A DNA stretch of 64,000 nucleotides from Amycolatopsis saalfeldensis (lineage in GTDB: Bacteria; Actinomycetota; Actinomycetes; Mycobacteriales; Pseudonocardiaceae), in assembly GCF_900110575.1 (NCBI RefSeq), contig NZ_FOEF01000008.1:248001-312000 (forward strand), written 5' to 3'. Below are positions 1 through 7,624 of this stretch, one piece after another. Below the pieces are notes generated by a model. That model had not been told where the DNA came from and made no database searches. It saw only the letters and a program-made list of their open reading frames with translations. The translations under genes and the position numbers were made by a program. Position 1 is the stretch's first letter, and each line of letters opens with the position of its first letter.

Positions 1-46
1 GGCTGGAGGAAATGGCGCGCGGCCACTGATGGGGGGAACCGGCCCG

Positions 47-928
47 TCAGCCGGTGGCGCCCGCGGTCCGGGCCACGTTCATCACGTAATCGCCGTAGCC
101 GGACTTCGCCAGCTTCGTGCCCAGTGCGTAACACTCGTCCGCGCTGATGAAGCCCATGCGGAGCGCGATCTCCTCCAGGCAGGCGATCCGCACGCCGGTC
201 CGGTGCTCCAGCACCTGCACGAACTGCCCGGCCTCCAGCAGGGAGTCGTGGGTGCCGGTGTCGAGCCAGGCGAAGCCGCGGCTCAGCTCGATCAGGTTCG
301 CCCGGTCCTGACGCAGGTAGGTGAGGTTGACGTCGGTGATCTCGAGCTCGCCGCGCTTGGACGGCTTGAGCTTGCGCGAGATGTCGACGACCTCGTTGTC
401 GTAGAAGTACAGCCCGGTGATCGCGTTGTTCGAGCGCGGGTTCGCGGGCTTCTCCTCGATGGACAGCAGGCGCCCGTTCGCGTCGACCTCGCCGACCCCG
501 TAGCGCTGGGGGTCCTTCACCTGGTAGCCGAACAGCACGCAGCCGTCGAGGTCGGTCGCCGCCGTCTTGAGGGTGCTGGAGAAGCCCTGGCCGTAGAAGA
601 TGTTGTCGCCCAGGACCAGCGCCACGGACTCGTCGCCGACGAAGTCCGCGCCGATCACGAAGGCCTCCGCGAGACCGTTGGGGCTGGGCTGTTCGGCGAA
701 GGAGAACGACAGCCCGTACTGGCTGCCGTCGCCGAGCAGCCGGCGGAAGTTCGGCAGGTCGGACGGCGTCGAGATGATCAGGATCTCCCGGATGCCGGCC
801 AGCATCAGCACGGAGATCGGGTAGTAGATCATCGGCTTGTCGTAGACCGGGAGCAGCTGCTTCGACACGGCCTGGGTGATCGGGTGCAAGCGCGTCCCAC
901 TGCCCCCCGCCAGCACGATGCCCTTCAT
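47..928 (-). CDS. rmlA: Glucose-1-phosphate thymidylyltransferase
   Basis: 293 aa, the usual length for RmlA/RfbA. It joins dTTP and glucose-1-phosphate to give dTDP-glucose, the first step toward dTDP-L-rhamnose and other deoxysugars; rhamnose links arabinogalactan to peptidoglycan in this group. The N-terminus has the nucleotidyltransferase signature GGSGTRLHP (residues 8-16) and a Lys in the following SKQLLPVYDKP stretch. VLGDNIFYG and EEKP motifs follow in the expected order. The ATG start fits the family N-terminus MKGIVLAGG. No other dTDP-rhamnose gene is seen in the window, so it appears to be a stand-alone copy. Family assignment is secure; the final sugar product is inferred. Confidence 0.95.
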   Translation of the reverse strand: MKGIVLAGGSGTRLHPITQAVSKQLLPVYDKPMIYYPISVLMLAGIREILIISTPSDLPNFRRLLGDGSQYGLSFSFAEQPSPNGLAEAFVIGADFVGDESVALVLGDNIFYGQGFSSTLKTAATDLDGCVLFGYQVKDPQRYGVGEVDANGRLLSIEEKPANPRSNNAITGLYFYDNEVVDISRKLKPSKRGELEITDVNLTYLRQDRANLIELSRGFAWLDTGTHDSLLEAGQFVQVLEHRTGVRIACLEEIALRMGFISADECYALGTKLAKSGYGDYVMNVARTAGATG

Positions 929-1010
929 TCCCGCTCCTCGCCTCGTCGGACATTCACCGTACCGGGTGAGTGTGCCGTGACCTGCTCGACAACGGGTACA
1001 GGGGGCGGGC

Positions 1011-2162
1011 TCAGGGCATCGGGCCCTTGCCGAAGTACGCCTTGCAGCCGGAGTCGTACTGCGTGGCGACCTCCAGCACGCCCGTCCCGTTGTCCACCGG
1101 CAGCAGCGTGGAGGAGTAGTTGGGGCAGAAGTTGTTGTAGATACCGGTGATGAGGATGGGGGCGGGCGCCTCGTACCAGTCGCCGACGCCGAGATTGTCG
1201 TTCACCAGCAGGACCTGGCCGTTCTTCGCGGCCACCGGGGTGCCGCCGGCGTCGGTGTAGATCTGGCCGACCATCACCAGCCGCACGCCCTGGGGGCCGC
1301 CGGGGAAGAGCGTGATCGTCTGGGCGTGCTGGAAGTAGTCGCCGTTCGCGGTGGTGACGCGGGTGCCGGGATCGGCCGGATCACCCCAGTTCGCACCGTC
1401 GGTGGAGATCTTGTAGTACGGGTCGCAGTAGCGGTCGCCGTAGTTGCAGATCTCGTAGCTGAACCAGTAGCGGCCGTCGGGCAGCCGCCGGATGATCGGC
1501 ATGCCGGGGCGCACCCGGTCCGGCGGGATGGCCAGCGTGAGCTGCTTGGTGCCCCAGTGGACGCCGTCGGTGGACGCGACGCGGTTGATCACCTGCGCGT
1601 ACTTCGGCGCCTGCGTTTCGTCGGCGTAGTTCACCCAGAGCGTGCCGCCGGCGTCGACGTTGAACTCCGGCTCCCAGATGCCGTCGTGGTTGTGCGAGCG
1701 GGCGGCCTCGGAGAGGAACGTCCAGGTGTGGCCGCCGTCGCGGCTCGCCCAGACCTTGATGCCGATGCGCCGCTGGGCGCCCGCGTCCTGGCGGTAGCTG
1801 GCGCCCCAGAGCAGCGTCCCGGGGCGGAGCGCGCCGACGCGCTGGGGCAGCTCGTAAAGCGTCCCGCAGCATTCGCCGAGTTTGCCGTCGGGGTCGCGCA
1901 CCTCGCCGATCTTGTGGAAGCTCGCGCCCTCGTCGGTGCTCTCCATGATCGGCGTGAACTTGCCGCCGCCGTCCTCGCTGGTCAGCGCCGCGAGGATGTG
2001 GCCGCGGCCGAACGCCGAGTACTGGAGCCGGACCAGCCGCGGGTACGAGCCGAAGCCGTCCACCAGCTGCTGTTTCCCGACCACGGCGGACGCCGGCGAG
2101 AGGCTCGCGGCGACCACCGCCAGGGCGGTGAGGAACGCGATCAAGGGGGTGGCACGGCGCAT
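1011..2162 (-). CDS. Secreted BNR/Asp-box (sialidase-fold) protein
   Basis: 383 aa. A Sec signal peptide is visible (MRR followed by a hydrophobic run and an ASPASAVV-like cleavage region near residue 26). The mature part carries several Asp-box motifs of the S-x-D-G-x-x-W type (SRDGGHTW, STDGVHWG, STDGANWG), which mark a BNR beta-propeller as in sialidases and related exported glycosidases or lectins. Cysteines such as the GECCG and CxNYGDRYC segments suggest disulfides in an exported protein. I do not see the full catalytic set of a true sialidase, so activity on sialic acid is not claimed. It is divergent to the lipoprotein gene at 2376 across a 213-bp shared upstream region. Confidence 0.75.
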   Translation of the reverse strand: MRRATPLIAFLTALAVVAASLSPASAVVGKQQLVDGFGSYPRLVRLQYSAFGRGHILAALTSEDGGGKFTPIMESTDEGASFHKIGEVRDPDGKLGECCGTLYELPQRVGALRPGTLLWGASYRQDAGAQRRIGIKVWASRDGGHTWTFLSEAARSHNHDGIWEPEFNVDAGGTLWVNYADETQAPKYAQVINRVASTDGVHWGTKQLTLAIPPDRVRPGMPIIRRLPDGRYWFSYEICNYGDRYCDPYYKISTDGANWGDPADPGTRVTTANGDYFQHAQTITLFPGGPQGVRLVMVGQIYTDAGGTPVAAKNGQVLLVNDNLGVGDWYEAPAPILITGIYNNFCPNYSSTLLPVDNGTGVLEVATQYDSGCKAYFGKGPMP

Positions 2163-2375
2163 CCTGAACCTTTCTCACAACGGCCGCGCGATTACACCAC
2201 GCACACGGCGGTCTCCCCGGCCTCGCCGCCGCGTCTCCGCAGGTCGGCGCCGGGATTCCACTCTTCCGAGGGGTTTGCTCGGCTCCACCGGGTGGCCGGC
2301 TTGGTAACGCGCGGTCAAAGGGTGACGAAAGAGGGCTTGAGGGCCGGGTCGCGGCCCACGAGGGGGATTGGCACG

Positions 2376-3068
2376 ATGACTGGTTTCGTCGGGCGCGTCG
2401 CGCTGGTGCTGACGGGCGTCCTGGCGGCGGCCGCGCTGGCGGGCTGCTCCGTTCAGCCGTCCGGCTGGGGGATGATCGTGGGCCAGGCCCATGACCCCGT
2501 GTCCGCGCCGCCGTCGTCGTCGGCCCCGCCGCCACGCCCGGTGGAGGCGCCGACGGAGACGCACCAGGGCAAGGGCAACGGCAGCATCACCCTGACCTGG
2601 CCCGTGGACGTGGCCGGCTACCTGACGTTCGACTGCCCGCACTGCTCGTCGAACGTCGTCGTGAACACCGACGGCGACGAGGGCCTGCTGATCAACGCCA
2701 TCGGCGCGTACCACGGCACGGTGTGGTTCAACGTCTCCGAGGACCGCAAGCCCTCGCGCACCTTCACCGTGAGCGCGAACTCCTCTTGGACCGCCACGAT
2801 CACCGACCACCGCGCCCTCCCGACCATCAGGGCGGCCATCCCGTACGAGGGCAAGGGCGACGCCGTCCTGAAGGTCCCCGCGGGCGTCGCCCACGGCACC
2901 TTCAAGACCGGCTCGGACGGCCACTCCGCGGTCTGGGTCCAGGGCGGCGGCACGATGGACCTGGCGGTCAACCAGATCGGCGCCACCACGGTTGCCTTCG
3001 ACGTCCCCGGCCCGACCCTGATCGCCGTGGAAGCCTACGAGTCGAAGTGGACTTTCACGGCTTCGTGA
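2376..3068 (+). CDS. Putative lipoprotein of unknown function
   Basis: 230 aa. The ATG at 2376 gives an N-terminal hydrophobic segment ending in the lipobox LAGC at residues 20-23, so export and lipidation on the outer face of the membrane are expected. A Pro/Ser-rich linker (about residues 43-58) precedes a beta-rich domain with a CPHC pair near residues 87-90. I do not recognise the domain. The open frame continues far upstream, but only this start gives a lipoprotein signal. It is convergent with the next gene, and the two 3' ends overlap by 14 bp. Confidence 0.7.
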   Translation: MTGFVGRVALVLTGVLAAAALAGCSVQPSGWGMIVGQAHDPVSAPPSSSAPPPRPVEAPTETHQGKGNGSITLTWPVDVAGYLTFDCPHCSSNVVVNTDGDEGLLINAIGAYHGTVWFNVSEDRKPSRTFTVSANSSWTATITDHRALPTIRAAIPYEGKGDAVLKVPAGVAHGTFKTGSDGHSAVWVQGGGTMDLAVNQIGATTVAFDVPGPTLIAVEAYESKWTFTAS

Positions 3069-3441
3069 CGGGGCTTCCGACGATCGTGGCGTGGGCCGCG
3101 ATGACCTTCCACCCCTCGCGCCCGTCGGGAATCCAGGTCCGCGTGTACCGCATACGTGCGGCCAGTGGCTGCCCGTCGACGGTCGCTTCAAGCGTCCCGA
3201 GAAACCACGTGACGCCAACGTGTTCGGCGGCGAACACCCTCAGGTCCTCTTCTTGGAGGTGGCTCACCACCTGCCGCCCGCTCTCGTGCGCGCGCAGATC
3301 GTCCTGTTTGGAGGAGAGACTCCCGTCCGGCCCGGTGAACCGCATCGCGTCGTCGATCAGCTCGTCCAACGCCGCGACATCAGAGGCAAGCTGCGCCGCT
3401 TGGAGCCGCCGCTCGGCCGCACGGAGGGTTTCTTCGGTCAT
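3055..3441 (-). CDS. NTF2-like (SnoaL/DUF4440-type) protein
   Basis: 128 aa, a typical size for small cone-shaped NTF2-fold proteins. The sequence has the usual layout: an N-terminal helix (EETLRAAERRLQAAQLASD), a D-x-L-x-x-L-I-D-D-x-x-x-F-x-G-P-D-G segment, and a C-terminal W-x-x-D-G-R-E-G-W-K-V-I-A-A-H strand. Members include enzymes, binding proteins and proteins of unknown role; nothing here fixes the function. Its 3' end overlaps the lipoprotein gene on the other strand by 14 bp. Confidence 0.75.
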   Translation of the reverse strand: MTEETLRAAERRLQAAQLASDVAALDELIDDAMRFTGPDGSLSSKQDDLRAHESGRQVVSHLQEEDLRVFAAEHVGVTWFLGTLEATVDGQPLAARMRYTRTWIPDGREGWKVIAAHATIVGSPVTKP

Positions 3442-3507
3442 GGCCCCGACCTTCGCAGCCCGGGTGGGGCGGGGTCACGGGATTCCGCTCTCGGCGGAGC
3501 TGCCGAA

Positions 3508-3538
3508 CCGCGGGCATCCGGCGTTGGGATGCCCGCGG
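3508..3538 (-). terminator. Hairpin terminator after yajQ
   Basis: A perfect 12-bp stem (CCGCGGGCATCC at 3508-3519 with GGATGCCCGCGG at 3527-3538) around a 7-nt loop lies directly downstream of the yajQ stop on the minus strand. The stem is followed on that strand by TTCGG, so there is only a weak U-tract, as is common in high-GC actinobacteria. Confidence 0.65.
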
Positions 3539-3543
3539 GCGGG

Positions 3544-4035
3544 TCAGCGGTAGTTCGTGAACTGCAGCGCGATCTCGAAGTCCTCGCCCTTCAGCAAGGC
3601 GATCACGTCCTGCAGCTGGTCCTTCTTCTTGCCCGACACGCGCAGCTGGTCGCCCTGGATTTGGGCCTGGACGCCCTTCGGGCCTTCGTCGCGGATGAAC
3701 TTCGCGATTTGCTTGGCCTTGTCGGAGGCGATGCCCTGGAGGATCTTGCCGCCGACCTTGTAGATCTTGCCCGAGAGGGCGGGTTCGTCCGCCTCGAAGG
3801 CCTTCAGCGAGATGCCGCGTTTGATCAGCTTCTCCCGGAAGACCTCGATCGCCGCGAGGGCGCGCTCCTCGGTCTCCGACTCGAAGGTGACGGCTTCCTC
3901 GCCGGCCCAGCTGATGGTGGTGCCGGTGCCCCGGAAGTCGAACCGGGTGCCGAGTTCCTTGCTCGCCTGGTTCAGGGCGTTGTCCACCTCCTGGCGGTCG
4001 ACCTTGCTCACCACGTCGAAAGAGGGATCCGCCAC
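3544..4035 (-). CDS. YajQ family nucleotide-binding protein
   Basis: 163 aa, the family's normal length. It begins MADPSFDVVSKVDRQEVDNA and ends FEIALQFTNYR, both hallmarks of the YajQ/DUF520 family; GTGTTISW and the QIQGDQLRVSGKKKDQLQ region also match. Family members bind cyclic di-GMP or other nucleotides and can act as transcription co-regulators. The binding role here is inferred. The broken EAL-domain protein at 10622 would be another c-di-GMP component in the same window. It is monocistronic, with its own hairpin downstream. Confidence 0.9.
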   Translation of the reverse strand: MADPSFDVVSKVDRQEVDNALNQASKELGTRFDFRGTGTTISWAGEEAVTFESETEERALAAIEVFREKLIKRGISLKAFEADEPALSGKIYKVGGKILQGIASDKAKQIAKFIRDEGPKGVQAQIQGDQLRVSGKKKDQLQDVIALLKGEDFEIALQFTNYR

Positions 4036-4107
4036 GTGTCCTCACACCTCGTACTCGCTCGTCAGGGGCCACCAGCCTAGCCCCTGCCCCAGGCGCGGGT
4101 ATCCCGG

Positions 4108-4138
4108 TTGACCCCGGCCCCGGCCGGTTGGGTATCCT
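4108..4138 (+). promoter_or_regulatory. Candidate promoter of tRNA-Tyr
   Basis: TTGACC (4108-4113) and TATCCT (4133-4138) lie 26 nt upstream of the tRNA, with a 19-nt spacer that is longer than ideal. Position and composition fit a housekeeping promoter; no start site was measured. Confidence 0.35.
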
Positions 4139-4164
4139 TCTCCACGGCTGGTTCGCCCGGCCAT

Positions 4165-4246
4165 GGCGAGTTGCCCGAGCGGCCAAAGGGATCTGACTGT
4201 AAATCAGACGGCTCAGCCTTCGGGGGTTCGAATCCCTCACTCGCCA
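4165..4246 (+). tRNA. tRNA-Tyr (GTA)
   Basis: 82 nt. The acceptor arm GGCGAGT pairs with ACTCGCC (4239-4245), with discriminator A at 4246. The anticodon stem TCTGA/TCAGA encloses the loop CTGTAAA with anticodon GTA. The long variable arm and the T arm (GGGTTCGAATCCC) are clear, so it is a class II tRNA, as bacterial tRNA-Tyr is. The 3' CCA is not encoded. The decayed hicBA segment begins shortly downstream. Confidence 0.95.
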
Positions 4247-4322
4247 CACCAGCCAGATCGGCCCGGTGACCAACAGGTCGCCGGGCCGATCTTGGTTTGC
4301 GGGTGTTCAGGTCTCGCTGGTT

Positions 4323-4447
4323 CTAGCCGAGCAGGTCGAGGAACTCCGCCGCGGTGAGGCCAGCCTGCCGCAGGATCGATCGAATCCGACGGATTCGAGA
4401 ATGCGAATCACTTTGCGGACCGGGAGGTCGGAGAGAGCCGGGCTCAC
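4323..4447 (-). pseudogene. HicA-family toxin, internally deleted remnant
   Basis: A GTG at 4447 overlaps the hicB stop (GTGA), and the frame reads VSPALSDLPVRKVIRILES then VGFD, the typical HicA N-terminus. After GFDR the frame no longer looks like HicA. In another frame the same DNA ends RSILRQAGLTAAEFLDLLG, the typical HicA C-terminus, stopping at 4323. The middle of the protein, including the G-S-H motif with the catalytic His and the mRNA-binding core, is absent. The two ends meet around a CGATCGATC sequence. HicA is an mRNA interferase of about 60-80 aa; this copy should be inactive. I infer an internal deletion that also shifted the frame. Confidence 0.7.
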
Positions 4448-4656
4448 GCGGCGCCGGGCACCTGGAACGAGGTGACCAGGGGTGTCGCGCTGGGGTGCGG
4501 GTCCTCGGCCTCTTCGAGGTACAACTCGACGGCTTCAGCCAGGTTGGCCAGCGCTTCATTCACGCTCGTACCTTGGCTGGCCACGTCGACCTCCAGGCAC
4601 TGGGCCACGTACCAGTCCTCTTCCTGATGGACGGCGGCGGTGAACACGTTCGACAT
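4444..4656 (-). CDS. HicB-like antitoxin
   Basis: 70 aa. It has the partial RNase-H-like HicB fold signature: an initial beta strand, EEDWYVAQCLEVDVASQG, then TSVNEALANLAEAVELYLEE. It lacks a separate DNA-binding tail, as many short actinobacterial HicB proteins do. The ATG start has GGAGG upstream (CTTGGAGGT before ATG). The stop overlaps the start of the adjacent hicA remnant by 4 nt, the usual coupled arrangement, here in hicB-hicA order. With the toxin broken it is probably an orphan antitoxin; whether it has another role cannot be read from sequence. Confidence 0.8.
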   Translation of the reverse strand: MSNVFTAAVHQEEDWYVAQCLEVDVASQGTSVNEALANLAEAVELYLEEAEDPHPSATPLVTSFQVPGAA

Positions 4657-4689
4657 ACCTCCAAGGATAGGGGCTCACGGGTTCGAACG

Positions 4690-5082
4690 GGACTCCAGGA
4701 CTGGTCCGACCGCACAGCCGTGGCGGAGTACGCCGCCGCCGGCGCGGAGATCCTCGGCAACGATCCCGCCGAGGCCCGCGCGACGGCCGAGCGCGTCTTC
4801 GACCGCACCCCGGGCACGGATCCCGCGGTCCAGCTGGCCAACCAGCTGGGCATGGTGTTCGCCAAGCTCGACTGCACGCCGCGCTGGCGCGAACGCCTGC
4901 CCGATCTGGTGATTCCGACGCTCGTGGTGCACGGCCGCCGCGACACCTTCTTCCCGGTCGGCAATGGCGAAGCACTCGCGCGTGAGATCCCAAACGCGCG
5001 GCTGCTCGTCCTCGAAGAGGCCTCGACCGCCATTCCCGAGACGGCCGCCGGCGAGGTCGCCGAGGCGATGCTCGCGCTGTAG
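4690..5082 (+). pseudogene. Alpha/beta hydrolase, 3' fragment
   Basis: About 130 codons matching only the C-terminal half of an alpha/beta hydrolase. It has cap-helix sequence (AEYAAAGAEILGND), then IPTLVVHGRRDTFFPVGNGEALA with the acid-residue loop (GRRD), and a final LEEASTAIPETAAGEVAEAML. The His position near the end is not a normal catalytic His motif (IPE here). The N-terminal half with the oxyanion hole and G-x-S-x-G nucleophile elbow is missing, and no proper start or ribosome-binding site precedes the fragment. It abuts the hicB upstream region, so the 5' part was probably lost when that segment arrived or was rearranged. Confidence 0.65.
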
Positions 5083-5085
5083 AAG

Positions 5086-5117
5086 GAAAAGGCCCCCGCT
5101 CCGGAGAACGGGGGCCT
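5086..5117 (-). terminator. Intrinsic terminator of lon
   Basis: The stem AGGCCCCCG (5090-5098) / CGGGGGCCT (5109-5117) lies between the convergent hydrolase remnant and lon. Read on the minus strand, the stem is followed by TTTTCC, so it works best as the terminator of lon. Confidence 0.75.
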
Positions 5118-5133
5118 CACCGAACAGAACCGC

Positions 5134-7536
5134 TCACGCCGCCTGGCGCACCGCCGTGGAAGCCGGCGTCAGGGCCAGGTCCAGCACCTCACGGACGTTC
5201 GCCACGGCGTGGACGTCCAGTTGGGAAAGGACTTCGGCCGGGACGTCGTCCAGGTCGGGCTCGTTGCGTTGCGGGATGATGACCGTCTTCATGCCCGCGC
5301 GGTGGGCCGCCAGCAGCTTCTGCTTCACGCCGCCGATCGGGAGGACGCGGCCGGTCAGGGAGACCTCGCCGGTCATCGCGACGTCGGCGCGGACCACGCG
5401 GCCCGAGAGCAGCGACGCGAGCGCCGTGGTCATGGTCACGCCGGCCGAGGGGCCGTCCTTCGGCACCGCGCCCGCGGGGACGTGGACGTGGATGCCGCGG
5501 TCCTTCAGGTCACTCACCGGCAGCTCCAGCTCCGCGCCGTGCGAACGCAGGTAGGACAGCGCGATCTGCACCGACTCCTTCATCACCTCGCCCAGCTGCC
5601 CGGTCAGCTGCAGACCCGTCGCCCCGCTCTCCGGGTCCGACAGCGACGCCTCGATGTACAGGACGTCACCACCCGCGCCCGTCACCGCGAGACCCGTCGC
5701 GACACCCGGCAACGCCGTGCGCTGCGTCGACGCCGGCAGCGAAGACTCCGGCACGTGCCGCGGGCGGCCCAAGTACGTCTCCAAATCGGCCGCGTCCAAG
5801 GAAACCGGCAGGGAAAGCTCGTCGAGCGCCACCTTCGTCGCGATCTTGCGCAGCACCTTCGCGATGGTCCGGTTCACGTCGCGCACGCCCGCCTCGCGGG
5901 TGTACTCGGCGGCGATCCGGCTGTACGCCCCGTCGGTCAGCACCACGTCGCCCGGCTTGATGCCGGCCCGCTCCAGCTCACGCGGCAGCAGGTGGTCGCG
6001 CGCGATGGTCACCTTCTCGTGCTCGGTGTAACCGTCCAATGTGACCAGTTCCATGCGGTCCAGCAACGGGCCGGGGATGGTGTCCAGCGCGTTCGCCGTC
6101 GCCAGGAAGACCACGTCGGACAGGTCCAGCTCCACCTCGAGGTAGTGGTCGCGGAACGTGTGGTTCTGCTCCGGGTCCAGCACCTCCAGCAGGGCGGCCG
6201 TCGGGTCGCCGCGGTAGTCGGCGCCGACCTTGTCGATCTCGTCCAGCAGCACGACCGGGTTCATCGAGCCGGCTTCCTTGATGGCCCGCACGATGCGCCC
6301 GGGCAGCGCGCCGACGTATGTGCGCCGGTGGCCGCGGATCTCCGCCTCGTCCCGGATCCCGCCGAGGGCGACCCGGACGAACTTGCGGCCCATGGCCTTC
6401 GCGACGGACTCGCCCAGCGAGGTCTTGCCGACCCCCGGAGGACCGGCGAGCGCGAGTACGGCGCCCGAACGACGCCCGCCCACCGGGCCGAGGCCCGATT
6501 CCGCGCGGCGCTTGCGCACGGCCAAGTACTCGATGATGCGTTCCTTGACGTCGTCGAGGCCCGCGTGGTCCGCGTCGAGCACGGCGCGCGCGGCGGCGAT
6601 GTCAAAATTGTCGCTCGTCCGTGAATTCCAAGGCAGCTCCAGCACTGTGTCGAGCCAGGTGCGGATCCAGCCGCCCTCGGGCGACTGCTCGGAGGTGCGC
6701 TCCAGCTTGTCGACCTCGGCCAGCGCGGCCTTCTTCACGTTGTCGGGCAGCTCGGCGGCTTCGACGCGGGCGCGGTAGTCGTCGTCCTCGGCGGTGCCGT
6801 CGAGCTCGCCCAGCTCCTTGCGGATCGCTTCGAGCTGGCGGCGCAGCAGGAATTCCTTCTGCTGCTTCTCCATGCCGTCGGCGACGTCCTTGCGGATGGT
6901 GTCGGTGACCTCCAGCTCCGCCAGGTAGGCCCGAGACCATTCCAGGGCCTTTTCCAGACGGGCGCTGACGTCGAGCGCGTTCAGCAGCTCGATCTTCTGG
7001 TCGGTGTTCAGGTACGGCGCGTTGCCGGACAGGTCGGCGACCGCGGACGGCTCCTCGATCTGCTGGACGGCGTCGATCATCTGCCAGCCGCCGCGTTGCT
7101 GGAGCACGGAGATCACCACGGCCTTGTACTCGGCGGCGAGCTTGGCGGAACGGTCGTCGGTGGTCTCGGCGGCGTCGTCGGCGTGGACCCAGCGGGCCGC
7201 GCCGGGACCGTCGGCGATGCGGCCGACGACCGCGCGGCCGGTGCCGCGCAGCAGGACGGCGGCCTTGCCACCGGGGACCCGGCCCACGCGCTCGACGGTC
7301 GCGACGGTGCCGAGCTCGGCGTACTCGCCGTGGACCCGCGGCACGATCAGGACCTCGGCCTTCGCGGCCACGCCGGAGTGGATGCCGGGGAAGGACGCCG
7401 TCGACGGCGTCTTGGCCTGTGCGGACTCCACTGCGGCCCGGGTCTCGGCGTCGGTGAGGTCGAGCGGGACCACCATGCCCGGCAGCACGACGTCGTCATC
7501 GAGCGGAAGGACGGGCAGGAGGCGGGTGTCGGTCAT
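5134..7536 (-). CDS. lon: Endopeptidase La (Lon protease)
   Basis: 800 aa from the ATG at 7536. This start is chosen because GAGGAG lies 6 nt upstream and because an earlier in-frame start at 7572 would lie inside the candidate operator. The protein begins with the substrate-binding LON domain, then a helical linker (FLLRRQLEAIRKELGE), an AAA+ module with Walker A GPPGVGKTS and Walker B VVLLDEIDK, and the serine-lysine protease domain. The catalytic Ser lies in KDGPSAGVTM (about residue 697) and the Lys in GGVKQKLLAA (about 740). It is an ATP-dependent cytosolic protease for misfolded and short-lived proteins. The HAIR-like repeat upstream suggests heat-shock control by HspR, as known for lon in Streptomyces. 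Confidence 0.97.
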   Translation of the reverse strand: MTDTRLLPVLPLDDDVVLPGMVVPLDLTDAETRAAVESAQAKTPSTASFPGIHSGVAAKAEVLIVPRVHGEYAELGTVATVERVGRVPGGKAAVLLRGTGRAVVGRIADGPGAARWVHADDAAETTDDRSAKLAAEYKAVVISVLQQRGGWQMIDAVQQIEEPSAVADLSGNAPYLNTDQKIELLNALDVSARLEKALEWSRAYLAELEVTDTIRKDVADGMEKQQKEFLLRRQLEAIRKELGELDGTAEDDDYRARVEAAELPDNVKKAALAEVDKLERTSEQSPEGGWIRTWLDTVLELPWNSRTSDNFDIAAARAVLDADHAGLDDVKERIIEYLAVRKRRAESGLGPVGGRRSGAVLALAGPPGVGKTSLGESVAKAMGRKFVRVALGGIRDEAEIRGHRRTYVGALPGRIVRAIKEAGSMNPVVLLDEIDKVGADYRGDPTAALLEVLDPEQNHTFRDHYLEVELDLSDVVFLATANALDTIPGPLLDRMELVTLDGYTEHEKVTIARDHLLPRELERAGIKPGDVVLTDGAYSRIAAEYTREAGVRDVNRTIAKVLRKIATKVALDELSLPVSLDAADLETYLGRPRHVPESSLPASTQRTALPGVATGLAVTGAGGDVLYIEASLSDPESGATGLQLTGQLGEVMKESVQIALSYLRSHGAELELPVSDLKDRGIHVHVPAGAVPKDGPSAGVTMTTALASLLSGRVVRADVAMTGEVSLTGRVLPIGGVKQKLLAAHRAGMKTVIIPQRNEPDLDDVPAEVLSQLDVHAVANVREVLDLALTPASTAVRQAA

Positions 7537-7551
7537 GTGCACTCCTCGGTT

Positions 7552-7574
7552 AGTTGAGTCTGCACTGCTCAACT
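7552..7574. promoter_or_regulatory. HAIR-like HspR operator upstream of lon
   Basis: The inverted repeat AGTTGAGT - 7 nt - GCTCAACT has one mismatch between the arms and ends 16 nt before the lon ATG. The HspR consensus is CTTGAGT-N7-ACTCAAG; arm spacing and core (TTGAGT/CTCAA) agree. Control by HspR is inferred from this match and from known regulation of lon in Streptomyces. Confidence 0.65.
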
Positions 7575-7624
7575 CTCCGAAGGGCTGGTTTGTTTCCGCA
7601 GGAGTGTTCGCTGGGAGCGATCGG

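Noticed and set aside
1326..2375. Long N-terminal extension of the lipoprotein frame
   Set aside because: It is antisense to the BNR-protein gene; only ATG 2376 gives a lipoprotein signal with LAGC.
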